Positions 1 through 12,800 are shown, counted from the first letter of the stretch. The stretch is 64,000 bases of DNA from Grifola frondosa (GCA_001683735.1 LUGG01000015.1:496001-560000); one strand, 5' to 3'. Translations and numbers: made by a program. The notes: generated by a model from the letters alone, not told the origin.

Positions 1-1
1 T

Positions 2-2957
2 GATTTCGAAGATGTCTTTTCTAAGACGGCTAGCGAACGCTTCCCTACGAGCAAATCGTACGACCATGCGATTGACTTGATGCCGACAAAACCTGCCGCC
101 CATCTCGAAGGTTTACCCCTTGTCACCGGAAGAAACCCGTCAACTAGATGAATTCTTGGACGAGAATCTCCGAAAGGGCTATATATCCGTCCATCCAAGA
201 GCCCTGTCGGTGCAGCAGTCTTCTTCGTGAAAAAGAAGGATGGATCTCTTCGACTCTTCAGGACTATCGAAAGCTGAACGCGGTCACGATCAAGAACCGC
301 TACCCACTTCCTCGTATCAGTCTTTGATCGACCAGCTAAAGGGCGCCAAATACTTTACGAAGTTGGACCTCCGTTGGGGTACAATAAGTACGAATCAAAG
401 ACGGCGATCAGTGGAAGGCAGCTTTCAGGACGCACCGAGGTCTGTTTGAACCGACCGTCATGTTCTTCGGTCTTCATGGTTCTCCAGGCACGTTCCAAGC
501 GATGATGAACGAGATTCTGAAAGATCTCATTCTCGAAGGGCATGTGGTGGTTTATCTTGACGACATTCTCATCTTCACCACCGACCTTCGCACTCATCGA
601 CGCATTACGCGCGAGGTACTCAAACGCTTGCGAGATAGGGACTTATTCCTGAAACCGGAAAAATGCCTGTTCGAAGAGCTGTCGATAGACTACCTCGGTA
701 TGATTATTTCACAGAACTCCGTCTCCATGGATCCAAAAAGGTCGAAGGAGTTCTCGACTGGCCAGCACCCAAAACCGTCAAGGAAGTACAAGCCTTCCTC
801 GGTTTCGCAAATTTCTACCGACGCTTCATTCAAAGCTTCGCGGACGTCTCTAAGCCATTGAACGTTTTAACTCGAAAGGGGTTCAAGTGGCAATGGGGAC
901 AGGAACAGCAACACGCTTTCGAAACTCTGAAACGCGCGTTCACTTCAGCGCCCATCCTTAAACTTCCTGATCTGGACCAGTCGTTCAGATTGGAGACGGA
1001 TGCTTCGGACTTTGCTACAGGTGCTGTTTTGGAACAGCGAGACGAAGAAGGAGCTTGGTACCCGGTCGCCTTTTATTCCAAAGGGCTCAACGAACATGAA
1101 CGCAACTACGAGATTTACGACAAGGAGTTGCTTGCGATCATTCGTGCCCTGGAAGAATATCGGCACTACCTCAAAGGAGGTCCTCACCCCATCGAGATCT
1201 GGTCGGACCACAAGAACTTGGAGTACTTTCGTAAAGCCCAAGACCTTACGCGCAGACAAGCTCGCTGGTCGCTTTACCTTACCCGGTTCAACTTCACGAT
1301 TCATCATCGTCCGGGAAAGACCATGCAACGAGCGGATCCGCTATCACGTAGAGCCGACCATGAAGAGGGGGTCGCCTCGGATAATCGAGACAAGGTCGTA
1401 TTAAAGGCAGAGTACTTCCAAGCCCGTGCGATCCAGCCCGGCCATGCGTCCATCGTCCCCGACCAATCCTTACTTGATCGCATTCGCGAAGCTCTTACAC
1501 GCGATGAAATCGCAACCGAGCCGATTCAAAAGGCGATGGCTCATGGGCCACGTGAACTCGCTGCCGGTCTACAAGACTGGAACGTGGACAACGGCCTATT
1601 GCTACATAGAGGAAAGGTTTACGTTCCGAAGGACGATGCCATTCGCAAGGAGATCGTTCAATTACACCACGATCATCCTACTGCTGGTCATCCAGGACGC
1701 TGGAAAACGTACGAACTCGTTAGCCGTAACTATTGGTGGCCGGGACTTTCAGTGTATGTTCGGAACTACGTCGACGGTTGTGACGCTTGTCAACGTAACA
1801 AAACATTCCCTCGACAACCATACGGTCCTCTTCAACCTAATGAAATTCCAGACCAACCCTGGGATATTACGACGGTTGACTTGATCACGGGCCTACCAGA
1901 AAGCAGTGAACACGATGCAATCATGGTGGTCGCCGACCGAATGACGAAACGAGCACGGTTTTTCCCCGTTCATGGTACGATCGATGCTCAAGAAGTTGCC
2001 GAGATATACTATCGAGAGATATGGTCACAGCATGGACTGCCGAAGAAGATCATCTCGGACCACGGAACTCAGTTCGCGTCGCGAGTGTTCAAGAGCTGTG
2101 TAAAATTCTCGAAATAACTTCCGCCAAGATGATTGGCACGATAAACTTATCGAAGCGGATTCGCGTACAATAATCAAGCTCACGAATCTATCAAGGTTTC
2201 TCCATTTTATGCAGACTTGGGACGTCATCCCCGGGCAATGCCAGATCTCGTTACAGCGGTACGACACCCAGACTTGGACACCTTGATGCGCGAACGCGAA
2301 GCTGCCCGAAAGGAATCACAGGCAGCGTTACAACTCGCAGCGGATCGTATGAAACGATACTACGATCGACACGTGCAGGACACCCCTCAGTTCAAAGTCG
2401 GCGATTTAGTCTGGCTGGATGCTCATAACATTCGTACAGAGCAACCAAGCAAGAAGCTGAGCGCGAAACGTCATGGACCGTTCGAAATTCTCGAACAAGT
2501 CTCGCCGCTTAATTTCAGGCTTAAACTTCCCCGAACCTGGCGTATTCACCCCGTTTTTCATGCTTCACTGCTGTCGACCCATAAAATGGATCAAATTCCA
2601 GGCAGGAAGCCGACGAAACCGCCTGCAGTCATCATCGAAGGAGAACCTGAGTACGAAGTTGAAAAGGTTCTCGACTCACGGATGTTCCGTAACCGTCTTC
2701 AGTACCTCGTAAAATGGGTAGGATACCCTGCGTCTGAAAACTCATGGGAACCCCGCTCCAATCTTGACAATGCCGCCAATCTCGTCGCCGATTTCCATCG
2801 TACACACCCCTCCGCTCCGCGACAAATCAGCCAAGTATCGATGAACGACATGCATTTTCAGCCACTGATCAACTATACCGTTATCGATAAACCACCGGGA
2901 ATGTGGACAAGAGGCAAAATTGTTGGTCACGAAGCTCGTCCGGAGAAACTCGCCTGA
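2..2957 (+). pseudogene. Gypsy pol (RT, RNase H, integrase, chromodomain), frameshifted
   Basis: The N-terminal part of reverse transcriptase is readable from base 2 in shifting frames. The RT active site YLDDILIF lies at about 552-575. RNase H follows, with the TDASDFATGAV block near 1000, then the HHCC zinc finger of integrase (HHDHPTAGH...CDACQ, about 1660-1795). The integrase core has its first acidic residue in WDITTVDLITG and the second in SDHGTQF near 2060. The frame breaks just after this at about 2100, and coding resumes at 2217, so the third catalytic acid region is lost or scrambled. A chromodomain (YEVEKVLDSR...LVKWVGYP...SWEP) lies at about 2655-2760. The stop is at 2955-2957. 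At least four frame changes (about 100-240, 400-460, 740, 2100-2200) make it non-functional as read. Confidence 0.85.
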
Positions 2958-2966
2958 AGGGGGTAA

Positions 2967-3290
2967 TGTAACAAATTTCCCGATTTGGACATAAACGCCC
3001 AGTAGACGCTGGGACGCGTCGCGTTGATCACCTGCAAGATCAGGTGATGGTTGAAGGAGCGAGTGTCATTTTGATGACACTGATTGGTGAGCGGATGAGT
3101 AAGGCGCTATTGTGGGAGAGTGACCATACGTGCGTAAACGGACTTTGCTATTTAAGTTTGATTTTGCTACCTGGAACGTCAGCTCGTTCAACTTCGTTGA
3201 ACATTCGCTTTCGTTGCCAGGTAAGCAGTTTGTATACTAGTTGTATTTTAATATTAACTTCGTTGAACATTCGCTTTCGTTGCCAGCTGT
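2967..3290 (+). repeat. Probable 3' LTR of the Gypsy element
   Basis: The segment starts with TG directly after a polypurine tract and a TAA, as expected for a 3' LTR. A TATTTAAG box lies at about 3150. No second LTR is available for comparison, so the right end is a guess. It may run to about 3290 or a little further. Confidence 0.5.
3190..3286 (+). repeat. Two perfect 31-bp direct repeats, 66 bp apart
   Basis: The same 31 bases, starting AACTTCGTTG and ending TCGTTGCCAG, occur at 3190-3220 and 3256-3286. The first copy is followed at once by GTAAGC, a good 5' splice site. Both copies probably lie within the LTR or at the border of the two retroelements. Confidence 0.9.
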
Positions 3291-3345
3291 TGCCCAAACG
3301 AAATCGACCGTACGAATCTCAACACCGGGAGTAAGCGTACTCTGC

Positions 3346-5285
3346 CGTGGTTTTGGTGATTCGTTACAGAAGGCCAATGTCTCTCCAATAACTGCAAGTA
3401 TCGACACGTCTGCTCTTCTTGCAGCTCCAGAGAGCACGTCGCCTCAGCATGTCTCAAAGCATCGAGTGGGGAAGGTGCTAGAAGAAAATGAGCGTCCACG
3501 TCGTTTTCGCAGTTACCTGTGGGAGGAAAACGAGTACCCTGTCACACCTTCGGCAACTGCCTCCGAGACCTTGCGACCGCTTCCGAGGCCTCCCATTTCA
3601 GAAATGAAGAACGACGCAGCTTGGAACACTATACATTCGAATCCAGAGCTTTTCCGCATTGTCACGCCCATCAATATCGATCGCTTCGAATTACTTCTGA
3701 CGCACCATCCTAATCGCCCTCTCGTGGAATCTGTTCTAATCGGTTTTCGTGAAGGTTTCTGGCCATTCGCAGACTGTGAAGGACAAGACTTCCCAGATAC
3801 TGGGACGAGAATAACTATCCTCTTTCGGAAGAAGCAGCTCACTTTATCAGAGAATATGCCCTGGAAGAAGAATCGGCAGAGCACTATTCGCACCCCTTCG
3901 GGCCTGATTTACTACCTGGCATGTATTCCATGCCCATTCACGCAGTTCCTAAACCACACTCGACGAAACTTCGCTTAGTGAACAACCACTCCGCGGGTCC
4001 GTATGCTCTCAATGCTATGATTGACAAGGCAGCAGTTGGGATGAGACCGGATAACGTGCAAGATCTAGGACGCAATCTCCTACATATGCGTCAAACTGCC
4101 GGGGACATTTCGGTGTGGTTATTTAAATCTGATATCTCGCACGCTTACCGTTTACTCCCTATGCATCCCCTGTGGCAACTCAAGCAAGTTGTTACTGTGG
4201 ATAACCTACGACGCATCGATAGATGTTCATGCTTCGGCAGTCGCGGTTCACCCGACCTTTTCTGCTCGTTCATGTCGCTAGTCATATGGATCGCCATCCA
4301 TGTGAAATTCATCGATCTCTTACTCGCCTACATGGATGACAACTTCTCGTTCGACACCACTCCTCACCTAACATACTATCCACCGTACCAAGCCTTCTTT
4401 CTGAATAAACAAGTTCGCCTCCTCCAGCTGTGGGATGAACTCGGGATCCCACATGAGCAGAAGAAGCAAGAATTCGGCACCATCATTGGATTCCATGTCG
4501 ATCCAGAGCGCATGATCATCACCCTTCCGAGCACATCCTGCCTAGAACTCGTTGACAATATTCGCCATTTCCTCACAGATGCCCCGCGTCGGTGTCGTCC
4601 TCTTCGTGAATGGCAACGTCTACTCGGTTGGATCAACTGGGGACTAAACGTACAACCCTTACTCCGACCTGCCCTGCAATCCTGCTATGCGAAGATTGCG
4701 GGACTCGATCGCGCACATGCTCCCGTGTACATTAACAAGCGTGTCACCCGTGACCTCACATGGATCGCTTCCATGTTCGAGCGTCACGACGGCATTCATG
4801 TTCTCCGCTCCAGAGCGTGGCGACCTTCAGATGCAAACCTAACCATCTATTGTGATGCCTGTCTTACAGGTCTAGCCTTTTGGTCACCTTCTCATGACTT
4901 GGGTTTCATCGCTGATTGCCCACCAACTCCACCGGCATTAGAAGACAACATTTTCTGGTTCGAAGCCCTCACAGTGCTCGCTGCGCTGCAGTGGACCTCA
5001 ACCCTTACTTCCACACCGCATCGTCTAGCCATCTACACTGATAATCTCAACACCGTACAAATGTTTGATTCCTTCCGCGCGCATGACCCTTTCGACACCA
5101 TTCTTCTACTTGCCTGTGACACTCTCATTACCTCTGACATCGATCTCCGTGTCTGGCACATCCCCGGTGCCCAGAACATTGTCGCTGATGCGTTATCACG
5201 GCGACTTTTTCACGTTGCCCATCAGTATGCACCACATCTATCAATCTCTACTTTTACACCCCCTCGAGTTACGCTGGGGCAATAG
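3346..5285 (+). pseudogene. DIRS-type reverse transcriptase/RNase H, frameshifted
   Basis: The N-terminal portion (INIDRFELLLTHHPNRP...GFWPFAD, about 3670-3780) lies in one frame. The frame changes near 3800, and the rest runs open to 5285 in another. The RT block SDISHAYRLLPMHP precedes the active site YMDD (about 4330-4341). RNase H follows, with CDACLTGLAFWS near 4855, EALTVLAALQ near 4970 and TDNLNTVQMF near 5040. The C-terminal VADALSRR is the usual end of RNase H in such elements. The ORF ends where the recombinase frame begins, as in other DIRS elements with overlapping genes. A gag may be represented by the poorly conserved segment 3346-3650. One indel near 3800 separates the two parts. 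Confidence 0.75.
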
Positions 5286-5288
5286 CAT

Positions 5289-6290
5289 CATGATCTCCAT
5301 TTCTTCGACGTCCCGGCAACCATACCGCGAGCCGTGGACGTACGATCGCCTCGTTCGCACGAGAGCCATTGCCCTCGGTCACGCCATTGACCACTCCACC
5401 CATCTCACATATTCTTCTCATCTCCAATCTTACCTCACTTTCTGTAAGATCCATCATTTCCCCATTGAACCCACTCCCGACACCTTATCCTTCTATACGG
5501 TCTTCATGTGTCATCACATCAAACCTGACTCCGTCGACTCTTACTTATCGGGTATCTGTAATCAACTTGAGCATCTCTTCCCCGATGTTCGAACCGCGCA
5601 GCGCAGCCACATCGTTTCTCGTACCCTGAACGGATGCAAGAAAATGCTCAACACTTCCCCCAATCGCAAACGCCCACTTCTCATCGAAGACATCGACCTC
5701 CTTCTGCGCTCTTTCCCACCCACTTCCCATGACAACCTTCTCTTCCGTGCACTTCTTCTCTGTGGTTTCTTCGCCCTCCATCGCCTTGGGGAACTCACCT
5801 CCAGTGACAATCGCAACTTGCGTTCCTCAAGAAAGATCATTGCACGCTCGTCCGTCATGCTCTTATCTCATGCTTTCAGCTACCTCCTCCCCTCCCACAA
5901 AGCTGACCGCCTCTTCGAGGGCAGTACCATCCTCATCGCCTCACTGGATACTCCTCTCGATCCCCTCCAACCTTTCCTATCATATCTGCGCTCTGGGATC
6001 ACCTTTTCCCTCTCCAACCAGCCCTCTGGTTAACTGCCGCCGCACAAGTCCCAACACGCCACTGGTTCCTCTCTCGCCTCCGCTCCGTGCTCACCGACAA
6101 CGTAGCTGGTCATTCACTGCGTGCCGGCGGTGCCACCTTCCTCGCTGCCTCCGGCTGGCCTGACGACCGCATTCAAGCACTCGGCAGATGGACATCTTCC
6201 TCCTTCAAAATTTACATCCGGAAGAACCCAGTCGTGCTACAAGCACTTCTACATGGCCGCGTCCTTGGCGTCGCCCCTCCTCACATCTAG
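5289..6290 (+). pseudogene. DIRS-type tyrosine recombinase, one frameshift
   Basis: The product resembles the phage-type tyrosine recombinases of DIRS elements. The first catalytic Arg lies in LCGFFALHRLGEL (about 5760-5800). The HxxR box is GHSLRAGGAT (about 6110-6140). The nucleophile Tyr is in YIRKNP (about 6215). The N-terminal SAM-like part is rich in His, Ser and Leu. The frame breaks near 5995, where one base seems to be missing or extra, and continues in the next frame from about 6015 to the stop at 6288-6290. All catalytic boxes survive, so the copy may be young or the indel a sequencing error. Confidence 0.75.
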
Positions 6291-6354
6291 ATCGACCCAT
6301 TTCCTTTCAACACCTCCAACCCACCCCTCCTTCCTTCAACGAACACACTCTATT

Positions 6355-6489
6355 ACCAGTTCGATCTTGGCGCACGCGTGTATTGATTTCGGGCCGTCCT
6401 CTTTGAGGGCGACCGCGTTCGGCTATCTGTTATGGCGTGAATTTCCGTGACCTTCAACTCTGAAAACTCCGTTGTCGGCTTACCATCTC
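6355..6489 (+). repeat. 135-bp direct repeat, copy 1
   Basis: The sequence starts at ACCAGTTCGATC and ends at TTACCATCTC. It recurs at 6986-7121 with about one substitution and one extra G. It follows the recombinase stop codon by about 65 bp and is best read as part of the split terminal repeats of the DIRS-order element. Confidence 0.9.
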
Positions 6490-6985
6490 GAGGGCGGACT
6501 CGATTAGTCGAGTTTAGAACACTTTTAAGCAAGTCTAATCGAGGAGGCTGTGTCTCGAGCGCGAGGTGGAGCCGCTTGCTTCCCGTGATCCCTGCCGCGG
6601 ACAGGATGAGTCTCGCAGACACGCTGGACTGGCAGGAGTCTAGGTATGTCGCTGCCGTTGTCGCCGATGACATTTCCTAAGTTGGCTCCTCATGGCTATA
6701 CAGGGGCGTATGAGGAGGAGTCGCATCTCTTTCCGCAACCCTCGCGTTCGCATACCTCGCAGGTCCGTTTCGTCGCTCACGCTGTTGCCGCGCTGCAGCT
6801 CTCGCTGACCCGCTGTGCCTCGCAGGCTCGTCTTTGTTCACCCTCCCTTCCCTCCCTTTCTATTCGCTATATTCGCTGTATTTCACATTCTCCAACATAT
6901 TCCTTTATTCCATTTCATCAGTCTATCTCTCTCTTACCGCTTCCCGTGTAGCTATCCCATAGCACTACCTTAGCACTCATGTAAA
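6490..6985 (+). other. Spacer between the two 135-bp repeats
   Basis: No gene is apparent. The first part contains a short inverted motif (CTCGATTAGTCGAG, about 6498-6511). The rest is rich in pyrimidines. In the split-repeat model this would be the internal 'A' repeat of the element; its partner is not seen upstream. Confidence 0.4.
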
Positions 6986-7121
6986 ACCAGTTCGATCTTG
7001 GCGCGCGCGTGTATTGATTTCGGGCCGTCCTCTTTGAGGGGCGACCGCGTTCGGCTATCTGTTATGGCGTGAATTTCCGTGACCTTCAACTCTGAAAACT
7101 CCGTTGTCGGCTTACCATCTC
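6986..7121 (+). repeat. 135-bp direct repeat, copy 2
   Basis: This is the second copy of 6355-6489, with one extra G in a G-run and a change in the GCGCGCGC stretch. It probably marks the right end of the DIRS-order element. Confidence 0.9.
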
Positions 7122-7834
7122 TTTTATCTCTTAATTGCTCTTTTTGTTCTTAATTCAGAAGAAAAAGAGATATAAGACCTAAAAGTAAGTTCATAAGGGT
7201 TCGTTTAAGAGAAAAAAGTATGATAAGTCAAATCGAGATTTTGCTGATGAAGTACCGACGCTGTAGCCTACAACAGTGAGTACACATTGCACTCGCCGCC
7301 TAGTGCACACGTGCTTGCGGCTGACACCCTGTTACTACTTACTTACGTTTAACGTTAGCTGGAGCGGACTTGTGTTGACTCATGCTGGCTGGCGATAACG
7401 GGTTGTGCGTGGGGGCTGATCTAAACAGAGTTCGTTCAAGATAGTGGGTAGATTATAATTGGTCGTGGAACCGCGTCCGATAAGTTATTGTAGTTTACTT
7501 CGCTATCAGAAGCAATCCACCACCACCACCACCATCATCTCTCCTCCTCCTCCTCCTCCTCCTCCTCCTGCTACTTTGGTAGTACTTAAATAGCGTATTT
7601 TTGGCGCCCTGCTACCTCAGTGCTTTACGGAAACGGGGATCATCCTGAGGTGCGTATTTTCTGTTCTCTATCTATGCATAGCACACTGAAATACTCCTGG
7701 ACGTCCTTACTTGGATTCTTGGTATTATAATTCAGTCTCGGGATCGCACTGGCTCCATTGGCCCATTCTAGTTTTCGTCGAGGACAATCATCTACTTTGA
7801 AAAGCACACATTTACGCGCACGTTCTAGTTTTGC
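7122..7834. other. Intergenic region with microsatellite
   Basis: This holds the upstream region of the DUF3445 gene. No conserved coding sequence is seen. A (CCA)n tract at about 7515-7538 runs into a (CTC)n tract at about 7541-7569. Confidence 0.6.
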
Positions 7835-9629
7835 ATGGCTTTGGATTTTGGGCTTTCAGATTATGCCTCTGTAGTGGCTGTGTTGCTATGTGCCCTCTCT
7901 GGTTTGATTCTACTTCGACTCTCATATCCCAGGTTACTTCGCAGAGACGTCGCAGATTATATCACTGGAAGAAAGGATGAACTGCAGAATTCCTATATAA
8001 ACTGCGATTCCAAGCGAATGCCAGGGCCGATTGATCCTGACCCTGCCCTTGATTTTGACCTCACAAAAGCGACGACTCGTAACCATGTATACGTGAACAA
8101 GACCCTTAGACACCCGTATTTTCAGGTGCGTAGTCCAATTAGCAATAACGCTCAATTATTTCTCCGTGATATGTATTTGTATATCAACTAATGGTGATGT
8201 TTATAGACCATGGCACACCAGCCGATGCACATCAATCACTGGATTGAAATTGACAAGGAGTACCAGTGGTATCTCGCTGAAAAAGCAAAAGTCATAAAAG
8301 AACAAGGTAAATTCGCCCATTATGCTGCGTTCGTATCTGATATTGTATTGAAATTCGATCTTGTTGCTTCAGGGAAGAAAGTCTTAGATTCGCTTCCGGA
8401 AAATGACGACGCATGCGCAGAGCTTCTTGAGATTCTTGTTGACTACCTTATCAAGCGCTATCCGACTCTGTTCAGCAAGCTTGACAAGGAATCTGGAGAT
8501 GGCATATGGAATAAAGTCACTGATGAGAAGCTCGTCGGATTGACTGGGAAAAGTGGCGTCGATGCCTTACTCATGGTCTCACGGTGCGCGGCGGAGCACA
8601 GCCGGTCTGCATCAAAGCTCACTCTTCCTTTCCTTAGGTTGGTGCAAGATGATTTTTTGATGGCTCGAGAACGGGCCGATGGGCACATCTACCTCGTAGG
8701 TGGCCTTGTTGGTTTCCCCGGTATGCTTTTGTTAGATATATAAATTAAATTTCCTCAGCCGCGATATCTCTCCCCAGGCTTCTATCTGTTGTCCGAGACG
8801 ATTGGCCGTGCTGTCCATACCATTCACGCGCCGGTTCCCTATTTTAACCAGAAGCTCCTCATGAGCGTTGAGCGAACGCTCAAGCGATTTGGTCCCGACC
8901 AGTCTTTTGAACGATCTAGTTGGAGTATAGTAGATGACCGTAACTTATTCTGGCGTAAGTGAAACCTTTGGATTTTCTATCTACCTCATGTCATTCTCAT
9001 ACATTGCGTGGCGACAGATCATAGCGTGTCGGAGAGCATACACGAGCAACTTCATGCGAAGGATCTGTGGCTCCGTGTTGATCACCAGACGTTTCGCAAG
9101 CTTCCTCGTACTCAGGTAATAGTATTTGGAGTGTGGGCATCTGCGCATATTTTTTCCTACCACATCAGTTCAGTGATCCGATCCTTTTTCTGATTTCAGA
9201 CACCCTATGATGAAGCGCATGGAGGATCTAGAAGACAGTCCACTTGTCCCGGCCCTTTTAGCGAAAATCCACACTGACTCAGAACAATGTCTTCTCGATG
9301 TATATCATTCGTGCTCTTTTGCGCGTATAGGCTGACCGTGGCGACCATTGCAGTACAAAGGGGCACCAAAGTATAGTGAACTGTTGATTCCATACTTGCG
9401 GGAGCTCACTCAACGACAAATAGAGAGGGGGCTAATCCAGTAAGTTGTTCTTGACCGGGGAGAGCCGCAGATATTGTCCACATACTCACAAGTATTTTAA
9501 ATCTCGCCTAGGGCCAGCGACGACGTGCGGGAGTTTCGGGACCTTGTGAAGGACGGGCGTATCCCGAACACGCAATCTTCTCTGGCAGAGCCTACAGAGT
9601 CTGAGACATTGATCGGTCAAATGGGGTGA
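7835..9629 (+). CDS. DUF3445 / HDOD-type haem-dependent oxidative demethylase-like protein
   Basis: Seven exons join into one frame of 466 codons: 7835-8125, 8207-8720, 8778-8954, 9018-9132, 9200-9299, 9354-9439, 9512-9629. All introns are GT..AG and 53-81 bp long. The family signature is clear: HPYFQTMAHQPMHINHWIEI near residue 95, and LWLRVDHQTFRKLPRT and FGVHPMMKRM in the C-terminal third. DUF3445 proteins include a haem-dependent oxidative N-demethylase and a fungal branch of unknown substrate. An N-terminal hydrophobic stretch (about residues 12-35) suggests a membrane anchor. The start is the first ATG in frame. Nothing is broken, unlike several neighbours. The gene converges with the GH35 gene. 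Family assignment is firm; the substrate is unknown. Confidence 0.85.
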
Positions 9630-9864
9630 AATGAGTCGGTTATGTACGTCCAGTATAATGCTATCTCACTACCTTTATGTCCTCAAACTGTCATGTCATC
9701 GTCTCGCGATATGAGATCCACGAGAAAACCAAGACTGGGTTGAGACACCTCGCCAATGATGATCGCACTTATTCAGTGGTGATTGATCTTGATTGATTTA
9801 TGAGCACTATGGTATCAATTTAATTAGATCACTGAATGAAGCGAGTTCTGCGTCAAGATCGATA

Positions 9865-12800
9865 CTACATGGGCTGGACAAATTGTGCAGCAGGACGGAG
9901 GTGGCTCTGAGCAGCGAAATCTGGAGCTTTGGTATAGTCTTCAATCTGAAGAGCCGTAGAGAAACTTCCATCCGAGATCAATTCCAGGCCTGCGATAGAC
10001 GCCCCCGCGCTATCTAATGACCAAAGAGAAAGGGCAAGAGTGTTTGAAGAATGAGTACGGAGGATCCTGACACAACATTGAGCGAAAGTAGTTATGGTTG
10101 TCACCACTGAAGTATGTACTCACCCAGCAGGTAAGACGTATATAGTCTGAGGGCTAATTATGGGGGCCTATGAGCGAGACCTATGGGCATGGGAACGACA
10201 GATACATACCCGATGTTATTGATGTACTTTCCGAGCTGCCAACCATTCAAATAAATCTGAACACGGAAGTTCGATGATGCGCTGCTCGGCGTGAAGGAGA
10301 GACGAATGGGAACGTCAGCACCCTCAGGTAGGTGCTGAGATGGTCAATTCAGCACGAAGTAAAAATGTTGCGCCATTAACATCGTACCAGGTCAAATGTT
10401 GTACGAAAGAAATTTACGCCCGCTCCCTTTACGCCTCCACCGGAGAGTGGCGTTCCAGGTTGCCAGGATGAATCCGGAAATCCTGGAAGATGGGCACCAA
10501 TTCTCTCGGCATAAAGCCCTCCTTCGTTTAGGTACCCGCGGAACGAGTCCGGTGCGTTTTGAGCGCTGCCCTACAATTTCCTCTACATAAGCCAACCACG
10601 GACAAAGAATTCTCAAGCTCACCTGATTGCCTGTGAGCTTCCAAGTACTAAATGTCGTATTACTGCCGATGATTGCGTATCCACGAATACCCCGCGGTTC
10701 TTTACCACCATTTGCTGCTCGGAAGATAGATGAGCATAAAAAGCAGAAGCACACTCGAAGGACGTACTACTCGTCTCGACAATTCTGAAGCCGAATATTA
10801 ATCACTCAATAACTTAATCACCCGCAAAATGAAATTTAACCTACCCCATATGATCTCAACGCAGAATTAGACAAGGAACGGAAGGGCTTAGATGAATATA
10901 GTCATACCTTGAAGCACAGTCAAGACATTGTCTTGTCCCACTCGAAGAGTGTTGTTCGGAATCTGCCAGACTTCAGTCGTCTGACTAACGGTGGAATTTC
11001 CTTGGCTGGAGCCAAGGAACACTCCGTTTAGAAATGCTGAGTACCCAAAGGAAAATCCTCCTTGCACGGTCAAGTTGAAGGCTGTGTCTGCGCCGTCAGA
11101 ATTGAAATGCCCGCGAAAGATGATGTTTCCACCATAAAACCTACATATCTGCTATATCAGCATCAACATTAAGAGACAGCATCGAGACAGTCACCCATAT
11201 TGCTGAGAATACAACACATATTCCCCAGAAAGTGGTGGAGGTCCGTGTACTGATTTTCTCGTCAGAATTATACTAACGACTATTGCGTATAACACATACA
11301 TTTGTGGCAGTCAAGTCAGCAGTAACAAATCCGGAATCATCGAAGTCGGTATTTATTTCTGGAAGACTGAAGGACGAATATCAATAGCTGCTATCATGAT
11401 GAAACAATGGAATGACCTTCCAGACACTTTCCACGCCCCAGGGATGGTAACGCAGGAGTTGGTATACCCTCCAATGTAACAGTGAAAGAACCATGGAATG
11501 TCCGCGAGACTTTTAATTCTTGCCGTTCCACGTCAGTGCAGAGACCGACGAGGGTGCGATGAACTCGAGCGTCGTTGTCCCATTAAGATCGCCTGTCTAT
11601 GAGTCATTAAGTATACCAGGTGCCACCACTTATTGAAGGCTGTATACACACCAACGACAGCGTATTCCCAGATATCGCTGCGCTGCGCACGATGTAAGGT
11701 CCTCCTACAAGCACACTGATAGAATCGCGTTAGAATATCATCTATGCGACACCACGGACTTCATACCTCTGATTTGTCCCAACCGAGAAATATTCGCCGA
11801 AATTACTGTTACTAGGGATGACGGGCACATGCCACTGCCCAGCAGTTTCTTTGCTGAGGAGCAACACCACTATAGTCCGGCCGCCAGTGTTGACTGATAC
11901 GTATTTTGAGGGTCCAAGTTGGTAGTTCAACGTCACTGTATCATTTGTAGAGATAGCCGCCACAGCAGGGGCGTTGGTCAGGTTGACAGAGTGCTCAGAG
12001 TGGAATTGGAACAGGGATTCTCCCGTCTGGCCCTCCGGCGCATAGAGGATTATGTAGTCGCTCTTGTCGATACTAATTTGAAAGGTCCACAGCTTCAAAA
12101 GACAGAATACGATGATGGATACTCACGTCGTCCAAGTCAACACCCTTTCCCACAAAATGTCATCAATGTGGCTTTCCTAAGGAAAAGTAAAGGGAGAACT
12201 AACTCGGCTGTTGAGTATACAAGTTTCGTCTTTGAATTCCCGAATAACATAGTCTGTCACTATGATTTTGCTTTCACGACCGTTCAAAGTCAGGCTTCCA
12301 TTCTTTGGAATGAGGAGGGAGCCTAGCGATGTCGATACATTTAGTTGTGTCGTAGTTAACGCAGTTGATCTTCCAGATATATCTGGCGTTAGCTCAGTGT
12401 GCTGAAAACGACTCGAGATTACATACGTGGAATCATCATGTCGGACAACATAAAATGCCGCGCTTGTTTCGGAATTCCTAAGCTCATAAGTGTGGATCAA
12501 TGACGAGGTTGTGTAGTTTGTGCCGTTAGCGAGGAGGTCCGCTGCAAGGAGATCGCGAGATACACGAAGGAAAAGGCCTATAGAACAGTCTACTAGTAAG
12601 GAAATCAGCATAACACGTATAATTGAATTGAAAACCTTGTAAGCGCATCTCATTCATCTTAGGACCCGCCACTCGGTTCTCATTAATGCCTAGAAGCTAC
12701 ATGGTGAGTGATTCCGTCATGATTGTGAGTGAACATCATACCGCCGCCATAGTCATAGCTCGAGTACACGGTGGGCTCCATCGTTTGACCCCAGTTTGTC

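Larger units (their letters stand above)
1..3290 (+). mobile_element. Ty3/Gypsy chromovirus, 5'-truncated by the window edge
   Basis: The window opens inside the pol region of a Gypsy-type LTR retrotransposon. Reverse transcriptase, RNase H, integrase and a C-terminal chromodomain follow in that order, which defines a chromovirus. A polypurine tract (AAGGGGG) sits at 2957-2963, and a TGTAACA that could open the 3' LTR begins at 2967. No gag, protease or 5' LTR is inside the window. The right border is uncertain because a second retroelement begins somewhere between about 3240 and 3350. Several frame changes make the copy inactive as read. Confidence 0.85.
3300..7121 (+). mobile_element. DIRS-order retroelement (RT-RNase H plus tyrosine recombinase)
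   Basis: Reverse transcriptase and RNase H are followed by a tyrosine recombinase in place of a DDE integrase, which is the mark of the DIRS order (DIRS, PAT, Ngaro). No protease or integrase zinc finger is seen. Downstream of the recombinase a 135-bp sequence is repeated (6355-6489 and 6986-7121) with unrelated DNA between, as in the split direct repeats of PAT/Ngaro elements. The matching left-hand repeat is not found upstream, so the 5' end may have been lost where the Gypsy LTR now lies. The left border is uncertain. Confidence 0.75.

Noticed and set aside
7515..7569. Triplet-repeat tract (CCA)n/(CTC)n before the DUF3445 gene
   Set aside because: It is a plain microsatellite. No array spacing or coding role is visible.
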